Shown in pieces: positions 51,701-62,290 of a stretch of DNA of 64,000 nt. The stretch comes from Chaenocephalus aceratus (Eukaryota; Chordata; Actinopteri; Perciformes; Channichthyidae), in assembly GCA_023974075.1 (NCBI GenBank), contig CM043790.1:3528023-3592022 (forward strand), read 5' to 3'. Below the pieces are notes generated by a model, which searched no databases, was not told where the DNA came from, and saw nothing but the letters and a program-made list of their open reading frames with translations. Position 1 is the first letter of the stretch; every line of letters begins with the position of its first letter. A program made the position numbers and the translations under genes.

Positions 51701-52252
51701 CATAATTCCAGGTTTGTTGTTATTTACTTTTGAACAGTAGTGCAAGTTTCAGTTTAAAAATAAGGAACTCTGACATTTTGAATAATTAACTGTATTAAAC
51801 AGTTAAAAACAAACCACAAACAGTACCACACGGTGCATACCGCACCGCTATCGAACAACGCCGACACACACCGTCCTCTTCCGATCCACTGCGTATTGCT
51901 TATCGTTTTATAGATCTATTCTCATCCACCATCTTTGTTTGTGACGTAAAGAGTGTAGTGTCTTAAAAGTAGACTGAGGTATGAAGGGTTAACGTTACAT
52001 CTTAGGATAATTTTTAGTCATGTCCTGTATACATACTAACATATAAGGGTATTGACTTAGTGTGGTTTATCTTTTTGTCGCTGCTTTTATATTAAACTGA
52101 GCTGTTGTGTTCATCAGTAAAGTGGAACTTCTGTGTGAACTATTCATATCTTAAACTGCACTGTAACTTTTATTCATGTATTTTTTTCTTTTAATGTTTC
52201 TTTTATTATCTTTTACTGTTTTTAAATGCCTTTGTCTGAATGTCTTTCATTT

Positions 52253-52316
52253 TTGTAAAGCACCTTGAATTGCCTTGTGTTGAAAGGTGCTATATAAATA
52301 AACTTGCCTTGCCTTG
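52253..52316 (+). mobile_element. LINE 3' tail with CCTTG repeats
   Basis: TTTGTAAAGCACCTTGAATT then GGTGCTATATAAATAAACTT with a GCCTTGCCTTG tail, a recurrent fish LINE 3' end. No coding part is attached. Confidence 0.6.
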
Positions 52317-53212
52317 GTTACTCCATGTTTACTAGCTATAAGATTAACGTTACAGTACATCACTCTTTTTCACTTCTTACTCAGTCAGCCAGAGTGCAGA
52401 TATCACCATTAGATTCTCAAACCTGAAACATCATCCATTTCTTCACTGCTGGTGATGACATTGTTGTCAGCTGCTGATACTGCTGCTGCTGCTGCAGCTT
52501 GTGGCGCCTGCTTCGATGAAAATAACTTTCTAATATCCATAACTGTATAGGCTATTAGCTTAAAACTCGTCAGGCACTAGGAAGGATCACTTCTTCTTCA
52601 GGGCAGGGAAGGCTACGCAGTACGCAGGCTAATGTCCCGCAGCGGCTGCCTCTCTGGTGGACTCCGGTACTGCACATTACTCCCGAGACATTTTCAACAA
52701 AAAAAAAAAAATTTAATTATTTTTTTTTTTTTTAAGTGAAACATCCGGGGCTTGAGCCCTCTGTCACGTAGTGATCGTCTTCTCGATAGAACATCTTTGA
52801 TAATGTCTTCCGGACAATCAGAATCAAGATAACGGCGTGATGTTGTTGCAGGAAGTCCCAACGGAGAATACGTTTGCTGTAGTAAATCTCTATATACATC
52901 GATACAACATTACGTGTTGATAGAAATCAACACGTAATGAAATAAGACCCCACGGTTGGATGATTGATAGGTGTGTGGGCTGTCTTTCATTTTGACACAC
53001 AGAACAATGTTACAATAAACATACATACATACTGTATGTTAAATGGATATATCCGCCTTCTTTCATTTATCTTTCCATTCCCACAACAATATACATAAAG
53101 AAATGGCATATTTTGGACATAGTTCGAATGGTGATTAATCATGATTAATTAATGTTTAAACTGTGATTAATCTGATTAAACATTTTAATCGTTTGACAAC
53201 CCTAAAAAAAAA

Positions 53213-54104
53213 GCCATACAGTATATACTACAGGGGATTTTGTATTAACTTGCATTGCATTTCATTCTGAGGTAATCCAAAATAATGAAAAGTAATCAGG
53301 ATACATTACTTTTATATTGTGATATTTAGGTTGGGTTACTCATCACATTTTCTTTTACAGGTACATTGTTTTTGTAATGTTACCTAAGGAGCCATTGAGG
53401 AATATGCCCTATAACCTTTGGATAATGCTTATGTTTTCCCAGACTAAACATCTTGTTGACCGGTGAGGGGGAATGTCAGAACCCCGAGTCATGCTGAGGC
53501 CTTGGTTCCCAGCGCTGACACAGGGGCAAGAATGCAGAGTGGAGGAATGTTAGCAGAGAGAGTAACAAAGAGTAGTGTGACGCTGAGGGGCTGCATGGTC
53601 AGCTGGGGGGTTTGGCCCGGACCACCAACTTGTTTACATCCAGGACCAGGACAGAGAAAACATTTCTACATTTACTGCTGCTCTGAGTCTGCTGAGAATG
53701 AGCTTTTATTTTGAAGAGTGGTTAGAATAAACATAGAGATTGAAAGCTTGCATAAATAATGAGCAGTGTGTTATGGAAATGGTGGTATTAAAAGGTGTTC
53801 TTTCAACTAATTCCATATTGAAATGTATGCAGACAAGGTAGAAAACATCAATGTTAGTTTAAGCCAGCAGGGCAGAATGGAAGTATAAAGAAAATATGCC
53901 TCTGTGGGTTATGTAAGACCCTAAATATCACAGCAAAAATAACTATAAAACGTAATGATAAACAAGGCTTACACAAGCGAAAACAATAACAACATATTTT
54001 TAAAGTCCTAAGGTAGGAATCCAAAGGGAGCTAAATAACCACACAATACCAAAATAATTAAAATAAATAAAAAATAAATGTCCATATACGGCCCCTCGTC
54101 CTAT
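53213..54104. other. intergenic, nothing recognised
   Basis: No gene or clear element boundary. An 83-codon frame at 53463-53714 lacks motifs and is not called. Confidence 0.4.
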
Positions 54105-54176
54105 TGTAAAGTGTCCTTGGGTTTCTTGAAAGGCGTTATATAAATCCAAATTATTATTATTATTATTGTTATTTTA
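54105..54176 (+). mobile_element. L2-type LINE 3' tail
   Basis: ATTGTAAAGTGTCCTTGGGT then TTCTTGAAAGGCGTTATATA and an ATT repeat; same type as the tail at 11130-11192. Only the UTR remains. Confidence 0.7.
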
Positions 54177-54339
54177 TACAGATCACAACAATCTGCCTAA
54201 CTTTAAATCAGTTTTAAAAATAAACTAAAAACCTTCAGGGTCACTTGTTTTTATTTCAGACTTACGCATGATTGTAGTTAAAGATTATAACTTTGTGTAA
54301 TCTGCTAGTTAAGTATTGTTACATTTAAATTTTAAGTGT

Positions 54340-54580
54340 GAATGAGAAATTATCCGGTAACACTTTATGGTAAGGGTACATGAATCATCATTAATTCATG
54401 CATTACTCAATGCATGCAAAAGCATGAATTCATTCATGTAGTACTTCATGAACTATCAGTAATGTACAGGTATTAATAGTATCGCATGCATGACTTAATG
54501 CAGGAACAATACCTTAATTATTGCATTAACTAAGGTATCTCAATCATCATGACTTCTGAGTTATGAATGATGTTCATGTC
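54340..54580. repeat. dispersed repeat with CATGAAT/ATTCATG motifs
   Basis: GGTAACACTTTATGGTAAGG then ACATGAATCATCATTAATTC with many inverted ATTCATG/CATGAAT pairs. It looks like an old fish repeat; termini not defined. Confidence 0.4.
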
Positions 54581-56041
54581 TTCTTCCAATCCAATCCAAT
54601 GCAACTTTAAAAACATTCAGACCAAAGTGCTGTACAGAGAGATAAGCTCACACAACATAATATAAATAAAAGATACAAACACAAAACAAACCAGAATAAA
54701 CGTAATAATTAAAAAATAAATAACAGGCATATAATAAAAAACAATAGACCACTGAAAGCAAATAAAAGCAACAATCTACTTGTTTTTGAATGCCAAGGAG
54801 AAGAAGTGGGTTTTCAGACGGGATTTAAAAACAGTCAGTGTGGGAGCCTGTCTGATGAGCAAGGGCAGGTCGTTCCACAGTTTAGGGGCGGCAGCAGAGA
54901 AAGCACGGTCCCCTCTGCGCTTAGACTTTGTTTTTGGCACCCTCAGGAGCAACTGATCAGCTGACCTGAGAGGGCGAGTGGGCGTGTAGCTGTGTAACAG
55001 CTCAGAGAGGTACGGCAGGGCCAGGCCATTCAGGGCTTTAAAAGTAAATAAAAGAGTTTTAAAATGAATCCTCAAATGAACGGGCAGCCAGTGGAGTGAA
55101 GATAAAATGGGGGAAATGTGCTCGTGTTTGCGTGTGCCTGTTAGGAGCCGTGCTGCTGCATTTTGCACCATCTGGAGGCGAGCAAGGGAGGATGCACTTA
55201 TCCCCATATATAGTGCATTACAATAATCCAAGCGGGAGGAGACGAAGGCATGGATTACAGTTTCAAAGAGGTCACTATTTAAAAAAGGCTTTATTTTGGC
55301 TAGCTGCCTGAGGTGGAAGAAGCTGTTTTTAACAACTGCCTTGATCTGGCTGTCAAGCTTGAGTTCAGGGTCCATCTTTATCCCAAGATTTGTGATGGTA
55401 GGCCTGGTGGAGTGGCCCAGGGATCCTAGGTCTATAGGAGTGGTCCGAGGGGCACCAAAAACCATCACTTCGGTTTTGTCATCATTTAATTTTAAAAAGT
55501 TGCATGACATCCAGGACTTAATGTCTTCAAGGCAGTTTAACAGCGGTTTAATTGAATATGAGTCATTCTTTTTAAGTGGCACATATATTTGGCAATCGTC
55601 TGCATTGCAATGGAAAGCGATACCGTGCTTCCTAAGAATGGACCCAAGAGGGAGCAAATACAGGGAGAACAACAGGGGGCCTAACACTGAGCCCTGTGGA
55701 ACCCCACAAAGGAGAGGAGCAGACGAGGACTCAGAGTCCCCAAGGCTGACGCAGAAAGTCCTACCAGTCAGATACGACCTAAACCATTCGAGGGCTTTGC
55801 CCCTAATGCCCACCCACTGCTCCAAACGAGCTATCAGGATCTCATGGTCCACTGTATCAAAAGCGGCCGTTAGATCAAGGAGTAAAAGGATAATGCATTC
55901 ACCTGAGTCTGTTGCTAAAAGGATATCATTAAAAACTCTTAAAAGAGCTGATTCCGTGCTGTGCAAGGTTTTAAAACCAGATTGGAAGACCTCGAGTATC
56001 ATGTGCTCTTCCAGAAAAGCGAGAAGTTGACTGTATACAAT
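54581..56041 (-). mobile_element. 5'-truncated L2-type LINE
   Basis: Reads on the minus strand from a 5' truncation near 56041 to a 3' end with the conserved TGTACAGCACTTTGGTC (about 54620-54636) and ATTGG tail repeats (54586-54600). It carries reverse transcriptase and the C-terminal region but no endonuclease. The 5' truncation abuts the second BED-hATC element. Confidence 0.9.
54776..56038 (-). CDS. L2-type reverse transcriptase, truncated
   Basis: A 408-codon frame from the first Met; the reading continues upstream of it without a stop to about 56038 ([20 protein letters not shown]). Motifs in order: [17 protein letters not shown] (motif A Asp), [20 protein letters not shown] (motif B), then [12 protein letters not shown] for motif [16 protein letters not shown] and [15 protein letters not shown] in the tail. 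The usual aromatic residue of the YADD box is Asn here, which probably lowers activity; the two Asp remain. No stop or frameshift over 1.2 kb suggests a recent copy. It lacks the endonuclease, so it cannot move by itself. Confidence 0.9.
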   Translation of the reverse strand, partial: VYSQLLAFLEEHMILEVFQSGFKTLHSTESALLRVFNDILLATDSGECIILLLLDLTAAFDTVDHEILIARLEQWVGIRGKALEWFRSYLTGRTFCVSLGDSESSSAPLLCGVPQGSVLGPLLFSLYLLPLGSILRKHGIAFHCNADDCQIYVPLKKNDSYSIKPLLNCLEDIKSWMSCNFLKLNDDKTEVMVFGAPRTTPIDLGSLGHSTRPTITNLGIKMDPELKLDSQIKAVVKNSFFHLRQLAKIKPFLNSDLFETVIHAFVSSRLDYCNALYMGISASSLARLQMVQNAAARLLTGTRKHEHISPILSSLHWLPVHLRIHFKTLLFTFKALNGLALPYLSELLHSYTPTRPLRSADQLLLRVPKTKSKRRGDRAFSAAAPKLWNDLPLLIRQAPTLTVFKSRLKTHFFSLAFKNK

Positions 56042-56133
56042 TCTTCATATAGATCTGCAGTTAAAGTGACAGGCCAACAAACTTACCAGTCACAGCAATT
56101 CCAAGTGTTGTAATGATGATGAACTAAGCATCA

Positions 56134-57116
56134 TTTTTGTTCAAATGTAGTCATTAATTTGAGGAACTGTCGAAATGGCGAACGCAGATCAAGTTGAGCT
56201 CAAAAATACTCCAGCATCATTGAAGTCTCCGGTTTGGGAACATTTCGTTTTCGCAGTTAGGCTACGTACAAGGATGACGGACAAAGACAGGTGGACGGAA
56301 CCAAAGCGGTTTGTCGGCATTGTTCAACTAAAATTGGTTACACGGTTGGCAATACATCAAACTTGCACACTCATTTGAAAATGCATCACCCGAACGTGAA
56401 TATCACCGGTACCAAAAGAAAAAAGACTGAAGTGCAAACCCAACTCCCACTAGCATTTAAGCCTCCACCACTCGCAAAAAGTTCAGACCGAGCCAAAGCT
56501 ATTACAAATGCCAAATATCCTTATGTTGCCATGGTAGCAAAGCGCTACCTGGCTGTATCTGCTGCCTCTGTCCCTAGTGAGAGGGTGTTCTCCACAGCAG
56601 GAGACATTGTTAGTGCCAGCAGATGCCCTTCCGGCAAGCAATGTGGACAAGTTAATTTTTCTTTAAAAATACAATGACAAGCAAGTCATAATGTTAAACT
56701 GGCTGCGTAGGTGCTAGTACAGTACAGTTCAACTACAGATTATTTCAGTTCATCGAAATGCTGCACCTTAATGTTTATTTTATCATATTTTGTATTTATT
56801 TGAGTGAATATTCACAGTTTAATAATAATTAAAAACCCAAAACTAATAGTTTAGGTTTTGTGAGTAATAGTACAGTAAAGTTCAAATACAGATTATTTCA
56901 GTTCATCGAAATGCTGCACCTTAATGTTTATTTTATTATATTTTGTATTTATTTGAGTGAATACATTATTAAACTGTGAATAATAATTATATTAATAATA
57001 ATTTAAAAAACCCCAAAAATATTTTATGTTTTGTGATAATATTTTCTGCTGTACCGAAAACGTACCGTGACCTAAAAACCGAACCGAAATGTTTGTAAAC
57101 AGATACACCTCTAATA
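56134..57116 (+). mobile_element. internally deleted hAT element, BED plus hATC (copy 2)
   Basis: Near-identical to 32942-33914, with the same internal deletion and the same duplicated AT-rich 3' block. The right end is worn (AAACAGATACACCTCTA). The left terminal repeat is missing: the copy starts abruptly near 56134, about 90 bp from the L2 5' end. Confidence 0.85.
56175..56677 (+). CDS. BED-hATC mini-protein, copy 2 (one frameshift)
   Basis: Starts MANADQVELKNTPASLKSPV. A 5-bp insertion near 56265 (TTAGGCTACGTAC against TTACGTAC in copy 1) shifts the frame. From 56291 one 128-residue frame holds both halves: the BED finger (KAVCRHCSTKIGY; NLHTHLKMHH), a linker (LPLAFKPPPLAKSSDRAK) and hATC (YPYVAMVAKRYLAVSAASVP, then SERVFSTAGDIVSAS). 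So the finger and the dimerisation domain are in one frame with no catalytic domain between. The end is frame-shifted after SAS. Confidence 0.78.
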
Positions 57117-57164
57117 TATATACATATATTAGTATATACTAATAAAGGACTGGCTTATCTAAAG

Positions 57165-57312
57165 CCAGTTGAGTAGCACTTGAAATGTTTTAGCTCTATG
57201 AAACCTTATATGATTCTGTTTTCTTCAAGTTTGTATCTTGTTGGTCGAACGCACTTATTGTAAGTCGCTTTGGATAAAAGCGTCAGCTAAATGCAATGTA
57301 ATGTAATGTAAT
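57165..57312 (+). mobile_element. LINE/SINE 3' end with TGTAA repeats
   Basis: TTGTAAGTCGCTTTGGATAA then AAGCGTCAGCTAAATGCAAT with a TGTAATGTAATG tail, a very common fish retroposon 3' end. The rest of the element is absent or too decayed. Confidence 0.7.
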
Positions 57313-57901
57313 ATATATGTATATGTATGTATATATGTATATGTATGTACATGGGCGTAGGAAGCATCCTGAAAGTGGGGGGGACATTTTTAACGGGGGG
57401 GGGGTGAGCATTTATTAATATTGAGACTGATCTGACTCCATACAGATGTTAAGTTCACCTAGGAATGGTATCGACTTAAATGTTCAAATAAATGTTGCTC
57501 TTCCGTCTATATTGGTCATATGATGCCCCTTGACTGAAATGTTTCCTGTTCAATATCCCCACTGATTTCCTTAACATTCTGGGATGAGAGTCCACATCAC
57601 AATTTACTCTAAACTGTAATTTCCCTTTCATCACTCACCTCAGCAACGGACCTCTCTCCACTGTCCCTGTATTCTGCCTCTGACTCACTCTCAAGCGCCT
57701 AGATGTCAAGAGAGGTGGTGAAGTGATAATTATTTATTGAGCAGTATACTCTTTCACATTGAATCATAACAAGTAAAGCAAACAGATATTGTTCTAAACT
57801 GTATTAAGTAAACAGGTATTATCTTGAACTGTATTGAAGTGAACATGTATTATTTGGGACTGTTTTAAAGTAATCCTATACATACACTTTCCCAGACACC
57901 C

Positions 57902-58004
<103 letters not shown>

Positions 58005-59176
58005 ACAATGTTTGATACTAATATATCTGTGTACAATGTTTGATTGTTTGAGAAAGAATAGTTTGTGTGAAACCTTCCCTGGGAAATTAAAGGAGTGAAG
58101 TCCGGTGGAAGATAAGAAGTGACTCTCCGCCCCAAAAAAGTCCATATATACTGTTGTTTATTCATGCACGATGCCCCCTGTTGCTGACTGGCCGGTCCCG
58201 ATACCTGTATCGCACGGCAGTGGAGCGGGGAGCCCGGAGTGCTCTGTTACAGGGCACTCTGTATTTTCGTATTGTGTCTTTTTAACATTAAAATCAGATT
58301 ATTGTTATAACTTTTATGCCGGTGTTTTGAACTCCTTTTCTTATTAATCTGACCAGGCTCATCTAACGGACGGCGCGGAGCAGAGCTGGGCTTTAAGCCA
58401 CCACAACTGTGTCTGCTCCTACACAAGTCATACTGAATGTAAATACAACTGACTCTAAAGTAAGTCCCAGTCTGTGACATTGGACATTTTGAAGACTCAA
58501 AGTCCCAAGCAGTAGGTAGAATATTAGCCAGTCTATGTAATGTGCACAGAAAATAAATAGTTCACTGAATACTGGAATGGAAATGGCCTATAAGCACTCC
58601 GTAAAACATAAACACACACAACAAGCTTCTGAATGATAAGAAGTATAATTAAAACATTATCATTGTGAGAGAGAGTACCGAAGTTAAAGAACTCTCATAA
58701 TAATCTCTCATCGAACTGAGGCTCCAGTAAAACACACTGACTGCGTCTCTACATGGACATCATGGTGTTTACATGAGCACAGAGAGATCGGGCTATTCAT
58801 GTTCCCTGTTTACGTGATAAATACTAGTAACCTGGCATTTCGATGCCTTTTCTCATCTAAACTATTCAGTATTTGTATCTCTCTATCATGACATAAATAC
58901 GAAACTCCTCAAGAAGTGAGACACCGCCGCCATCACTGTTATCTGATTAACTGCTACCAGATGATAACTTACTTTTCTCTTCTTTGAAAAAAATGTTCTT
59001 ATGTCCATGTTGTCTGGGGGAGAAAACATATCAAAGCAAGAGATCATCAGCTTTGATTTTCGCTGTATTAACAATGTCCTGAACACTTGGTGTGTGTGCC
59101 TTACCTCCGCTACCGGCAACGCTTCATACAACAGATCTGAGCTGTCCACCTATGACAACAGTCCTTGAACATGCGC

Positions 59177-60866
59177 GCGCTATGCAGTGTTGGGTGTAAC
59201 GTGTTACAAAAGTAACGGAGTTACAGTAATATATTACTTTTTGCTGTAACAAAGTAATGTAACGCATTACTAATGAAATGTGGGTAATATATTACCCGTT
59301 ACAATGCTCAGTAACGCAGTTACAACACAGTGACACACATTTATTTACACAGTGACACACATCTGTGGATAATCATTTATACGAAAATGGTTAAAGCAAC
59401 CATCACTAAACGCCAGCAACACTGCATCTACTACAGACAGCAGCAACAGGTCAGATGGGGACGTCACGTGACCCTCCGTTGTGGACACGAGCTTACTCCC
59501 GCCTGACTCGCCGCCCTCAACCCCGGAGCAGCACTCTTCGTTGCCCGAAACTACGCCGCCCCTCTGCGGCCCGCAGGTGCCAGGATACCACGGCAAAACA
59601 GAGCCTGCCCAGGTAGATCTAAACAAGTACCCGCCTGTACAGTGGGGTTAGGTGGTCATTTTGCAGCTCGTAGTATACAAATAGACAAGGGCTAGAATAT
59701 GTGAAAATAGTGCCATATTCTGCCATGCCTGTAGAAATGTTGGGTCAAAAATAATGCATACAATAGCACAGATGCCTTCACCACGAATGGCTACAAAAAG
59801 ATCACATATCCCAAGCTTATCAACGAGCTAATGTTGCAGCTGAAATGATCTCCAGGTCACAAAGTCAGCCTCACATGATGATGATGTGATACCAGTTTTC
59901 AAGGACAGTAAACATTCTCTTCCCAGAGTATATGATGGGACCAAGGTGATGTTTAGTAGGCTACATGGTTTTAATAATACTTTTGCTTTTCAATGTTTGC
60001 CATTTCAAACCATGAGCTGGTTCAAATAATATTTGCCTTGATTTACAATATGTTCTCATTTGTTTTATCAGTAGCTTTGAAGCTGTTGTGCTTTTCTTTG
60101 CCACAGTCCACTTTGGACTGTATGAGATATTTCAGGATTGCACTTTTAACTCACTTGAAATGTTCTCACTTGCTTGGTTTCAAAACATAACAAAGGCCAT
60201 AATCTGTTCATTGGGACCATCAATGCTATTTCTCATTGCTGTTGCCGGCCACTATTGCTCATGTAAACCTGCTACTGCTGCCCCCCTGTAACCTCAGAGG
60301 CACCCTGAGTCATTTTGTTCTGGAGCCGGGCCTGTACACGGCCATATACTAAACACACTACAGAGCCCATTCCGTGTCCTGTTATTGTTTACTTCCTGTC
60401 TGCCTTCTTCTGGGGATTTATCTGACGTCCAGCGCTCCGTCTTTTAACCTCTTTTCCTTTCTCTTTCTTGATCCTCCTTAGCAACCTTCATTATAGTCCT
60501 TGACAGTGGTCTGTACTGCAGTATTAACAACGTGTCACATGTTAAGAAGTTACAATCAGAATCGAGTATTCAACTAACCCGTGTAATACAAGTTGTTAGT
60601 AGCCTTAAGGGCCTACACAGTTGTTATGCTAAACCACATGGCCCGTCACTGGATGTATAATGAGCTGCACTAAACTACATTTTAGCATTTAAAATACCTA
60701 GCCATTCTTTTGTGGTTATTTTGGTGAAAGTAACTAGAAAAGTAATAACTCATTACATTTCAGAGACAGTAATTTTGTAATCTAACTTATTACTTTCAAA
60801 AGAGAGTAATAAGTAATATGTAATATATTACATTTTGGAAGTAACTTGCCCAACACTGGCGCTATG
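59177..60866. mobile_element. hAT element (CAGTGTTGGG ends)
   Basis: The element spans 59185-60858. Left CAGTGTTGGGTGTAACGTGT; right GGAAGTAACTTGCCCAACAC then TG. A perfect 8-bp duplication GCGCTATG lies at 59177-59184 and 60859-60866. Subterminal GTAACG/AGTAATA repeats. The middle (59640-60350) has no transposase frame I can recognise. Confidence 0.92.
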
Positions 60867-61123
60867 TGAGAATCTGCCTTGGTACAAACATGGTGAGAAG
60901 TTTAATTGATTTGGGCATTCTCTCAATAAGCAAGTGGAATGGATTTGATAGTGAAGCACTGACACAGCGCTCTACAGAGAGCGGCGAGTGGATAGACCGA
61001 TGCACGGACTTTCCGCATGGTAAAAGTGGGGGGGGTCTAAACTAATCATTTGAAAAAGTGAGGGGGACTTGTCCCACCCTCATATAATCGCTGTGACGCC
61101 CATGTGTATGTATATATATATTA

Positions 61124-61815
61124 GAGCCGGGACTCGATTAAAAAAATTAATCTAATTAATTAGAGGCTTTGTAATTAATTAATCGAAATTAATCGCATTT
61201 TTAATCAAATATACATATTTGACCTGAGAACAGTGAGAAGCAATTTTCACATAGATTTTACTCCAAGTGGTCTACAGTCGAGTGCAATCCAGTGAGCCAG
61301 GGAGTTGGTTATTTTCTCAGACGTGGACTTACTTATCCTGGCCCTGAAACCAGTCATCTGGTTGAGTGTGGGTTGGGTCAGGGTGTTGCACTCGGAGTCG
61401 GGCTAACGTCCACGCTAGCTGCTACATGCTTTGCATTTAGGTGATACTTTAGGCTTGATGTGCTGCGGTGATATGCAAATTCTTTTTTGGCATAATTTAC
61501 ACACAACCGTGCTCTTATCGACGCTTCCATCCGTCCGTTTTTTAAAACAAAATGTCCCATCCACGGGGCCGACCAAAGCGGTCTCATCAGCTTGTTCGTT
61601 CATGTTTGACTATTGTTCACTGTGGTTTGTTGTTGTTTGAAGTCCCATGCTGAAGTCATGAACGTTAGTTGGTGCTCCAGTATAATCGGTACGCCTGAAA
61701 CTCATCCAGTGAGAAACGTTCCGCTGTGCAAAAATAAGTGCGATTAAAATGCGTTAATTTTTGTGTAATTAATTAATCTTAATTAACGCGTTAAAGTCCC
61801 GGCCCTAATATATAT
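61124..61815 (-). mobile_element. hAT element with BED-finger remnant
   Basis: The element spans 61132-61807. Left TAGAGCCGGGACTCGATTAA; right CGTTAAAGTCCCGGCCCTA. Flanks are ATATATAT on both sides (8 bp, in AT-rich DNA). Subterminal TTAATTAAT repeats. A BED-finger remnant is on the minus strand; the catalytic part is absent. Confidence 0.82.
61378..61603 (-). pseudogene. BED zinc-finger remnant of hAT transposase
   Basis: Read across two frames: GTFCFKK and STVVCKLCQK in one, then KEFAYHRSTSSLKYHLNAKH in the other. Together they give a BED finger (C-x2-C...H-x4-H). At least two frameshifts, so not functional as written. Confidence 0.65.
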
Positions 61816-62290
61816 ACATACAGTGTGCAACTCGATTTTGACAAGAAAGCAACTGGACACTTCTAGAATTGTGTGAGTAACATTCTGTTTTTAGACTTCT
61901 CTGTTTAAGTGTATGTCAGTGTATGTCAATCAATCAATGCTCTGTAGTTGATCTGACTGAAATTGTGATTTTAAATCTCAAAACCGCTACAGTATCTGTC
62001 AGGCAGAAACTTGGGACAGGTAATTTGACTGGAAACCTTAAAACTGAACTAACTGACTGCTAGGGTTAACTTTGATTTACACATTTGTAGAATACTAAGA
62101 GCTTTATTGAGTAGGTGTAACTGTATTAAGGGTTAAACTCATAACTTTATAACTTAGGGTTTAATTTAATTGACTTAAGAGACAATAACGAGTCAGGAGG
62201 AAGCCAGTCTCGATTTCCTTTTGAGGGCCACCAGCTGCAGAGAGTTAACTAATTAAAGGGACGTGGCCCCACAGCTGTGAGAACTCAGCA
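61816..62290. other. intergenic, nothing recognised
   Basis: Unique-looking AT-rich DNA between a hAT element and the LINE. No gene or RNA seen. Confidence 0.4.

Larger units (their letters stand above)
50162..53212. mobile_element. 3-kb hAT element (TGTCAAA...TTTGACA ends) with nested repeats
   Basis: The element spans 50170-53204, left TAATGCTGTCAAAATGATCG, right TTTTAATCGTTTGACAACCC then TA. Flanking 8-mers are AAAAAAAG and AAAAAAAA, compatible with a hAT duplication but in poly-A, so weak. Subterminal ATTAAT/TTAACG repeats fit a common fish hAT type. Inside are pieces of other families: 50490-50700 (like 30780-30890), a TTAA element start at 50711, a hAT end at 51621 and a LINE tail at 52253. 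No transposase frame. Confidence 0.68.

Noticed and set aside
55096..56030. Plus-strand frames of 71 and 244 codons
   Set aside because: Shadow of the minus-strand L2 reverse transcriptase.
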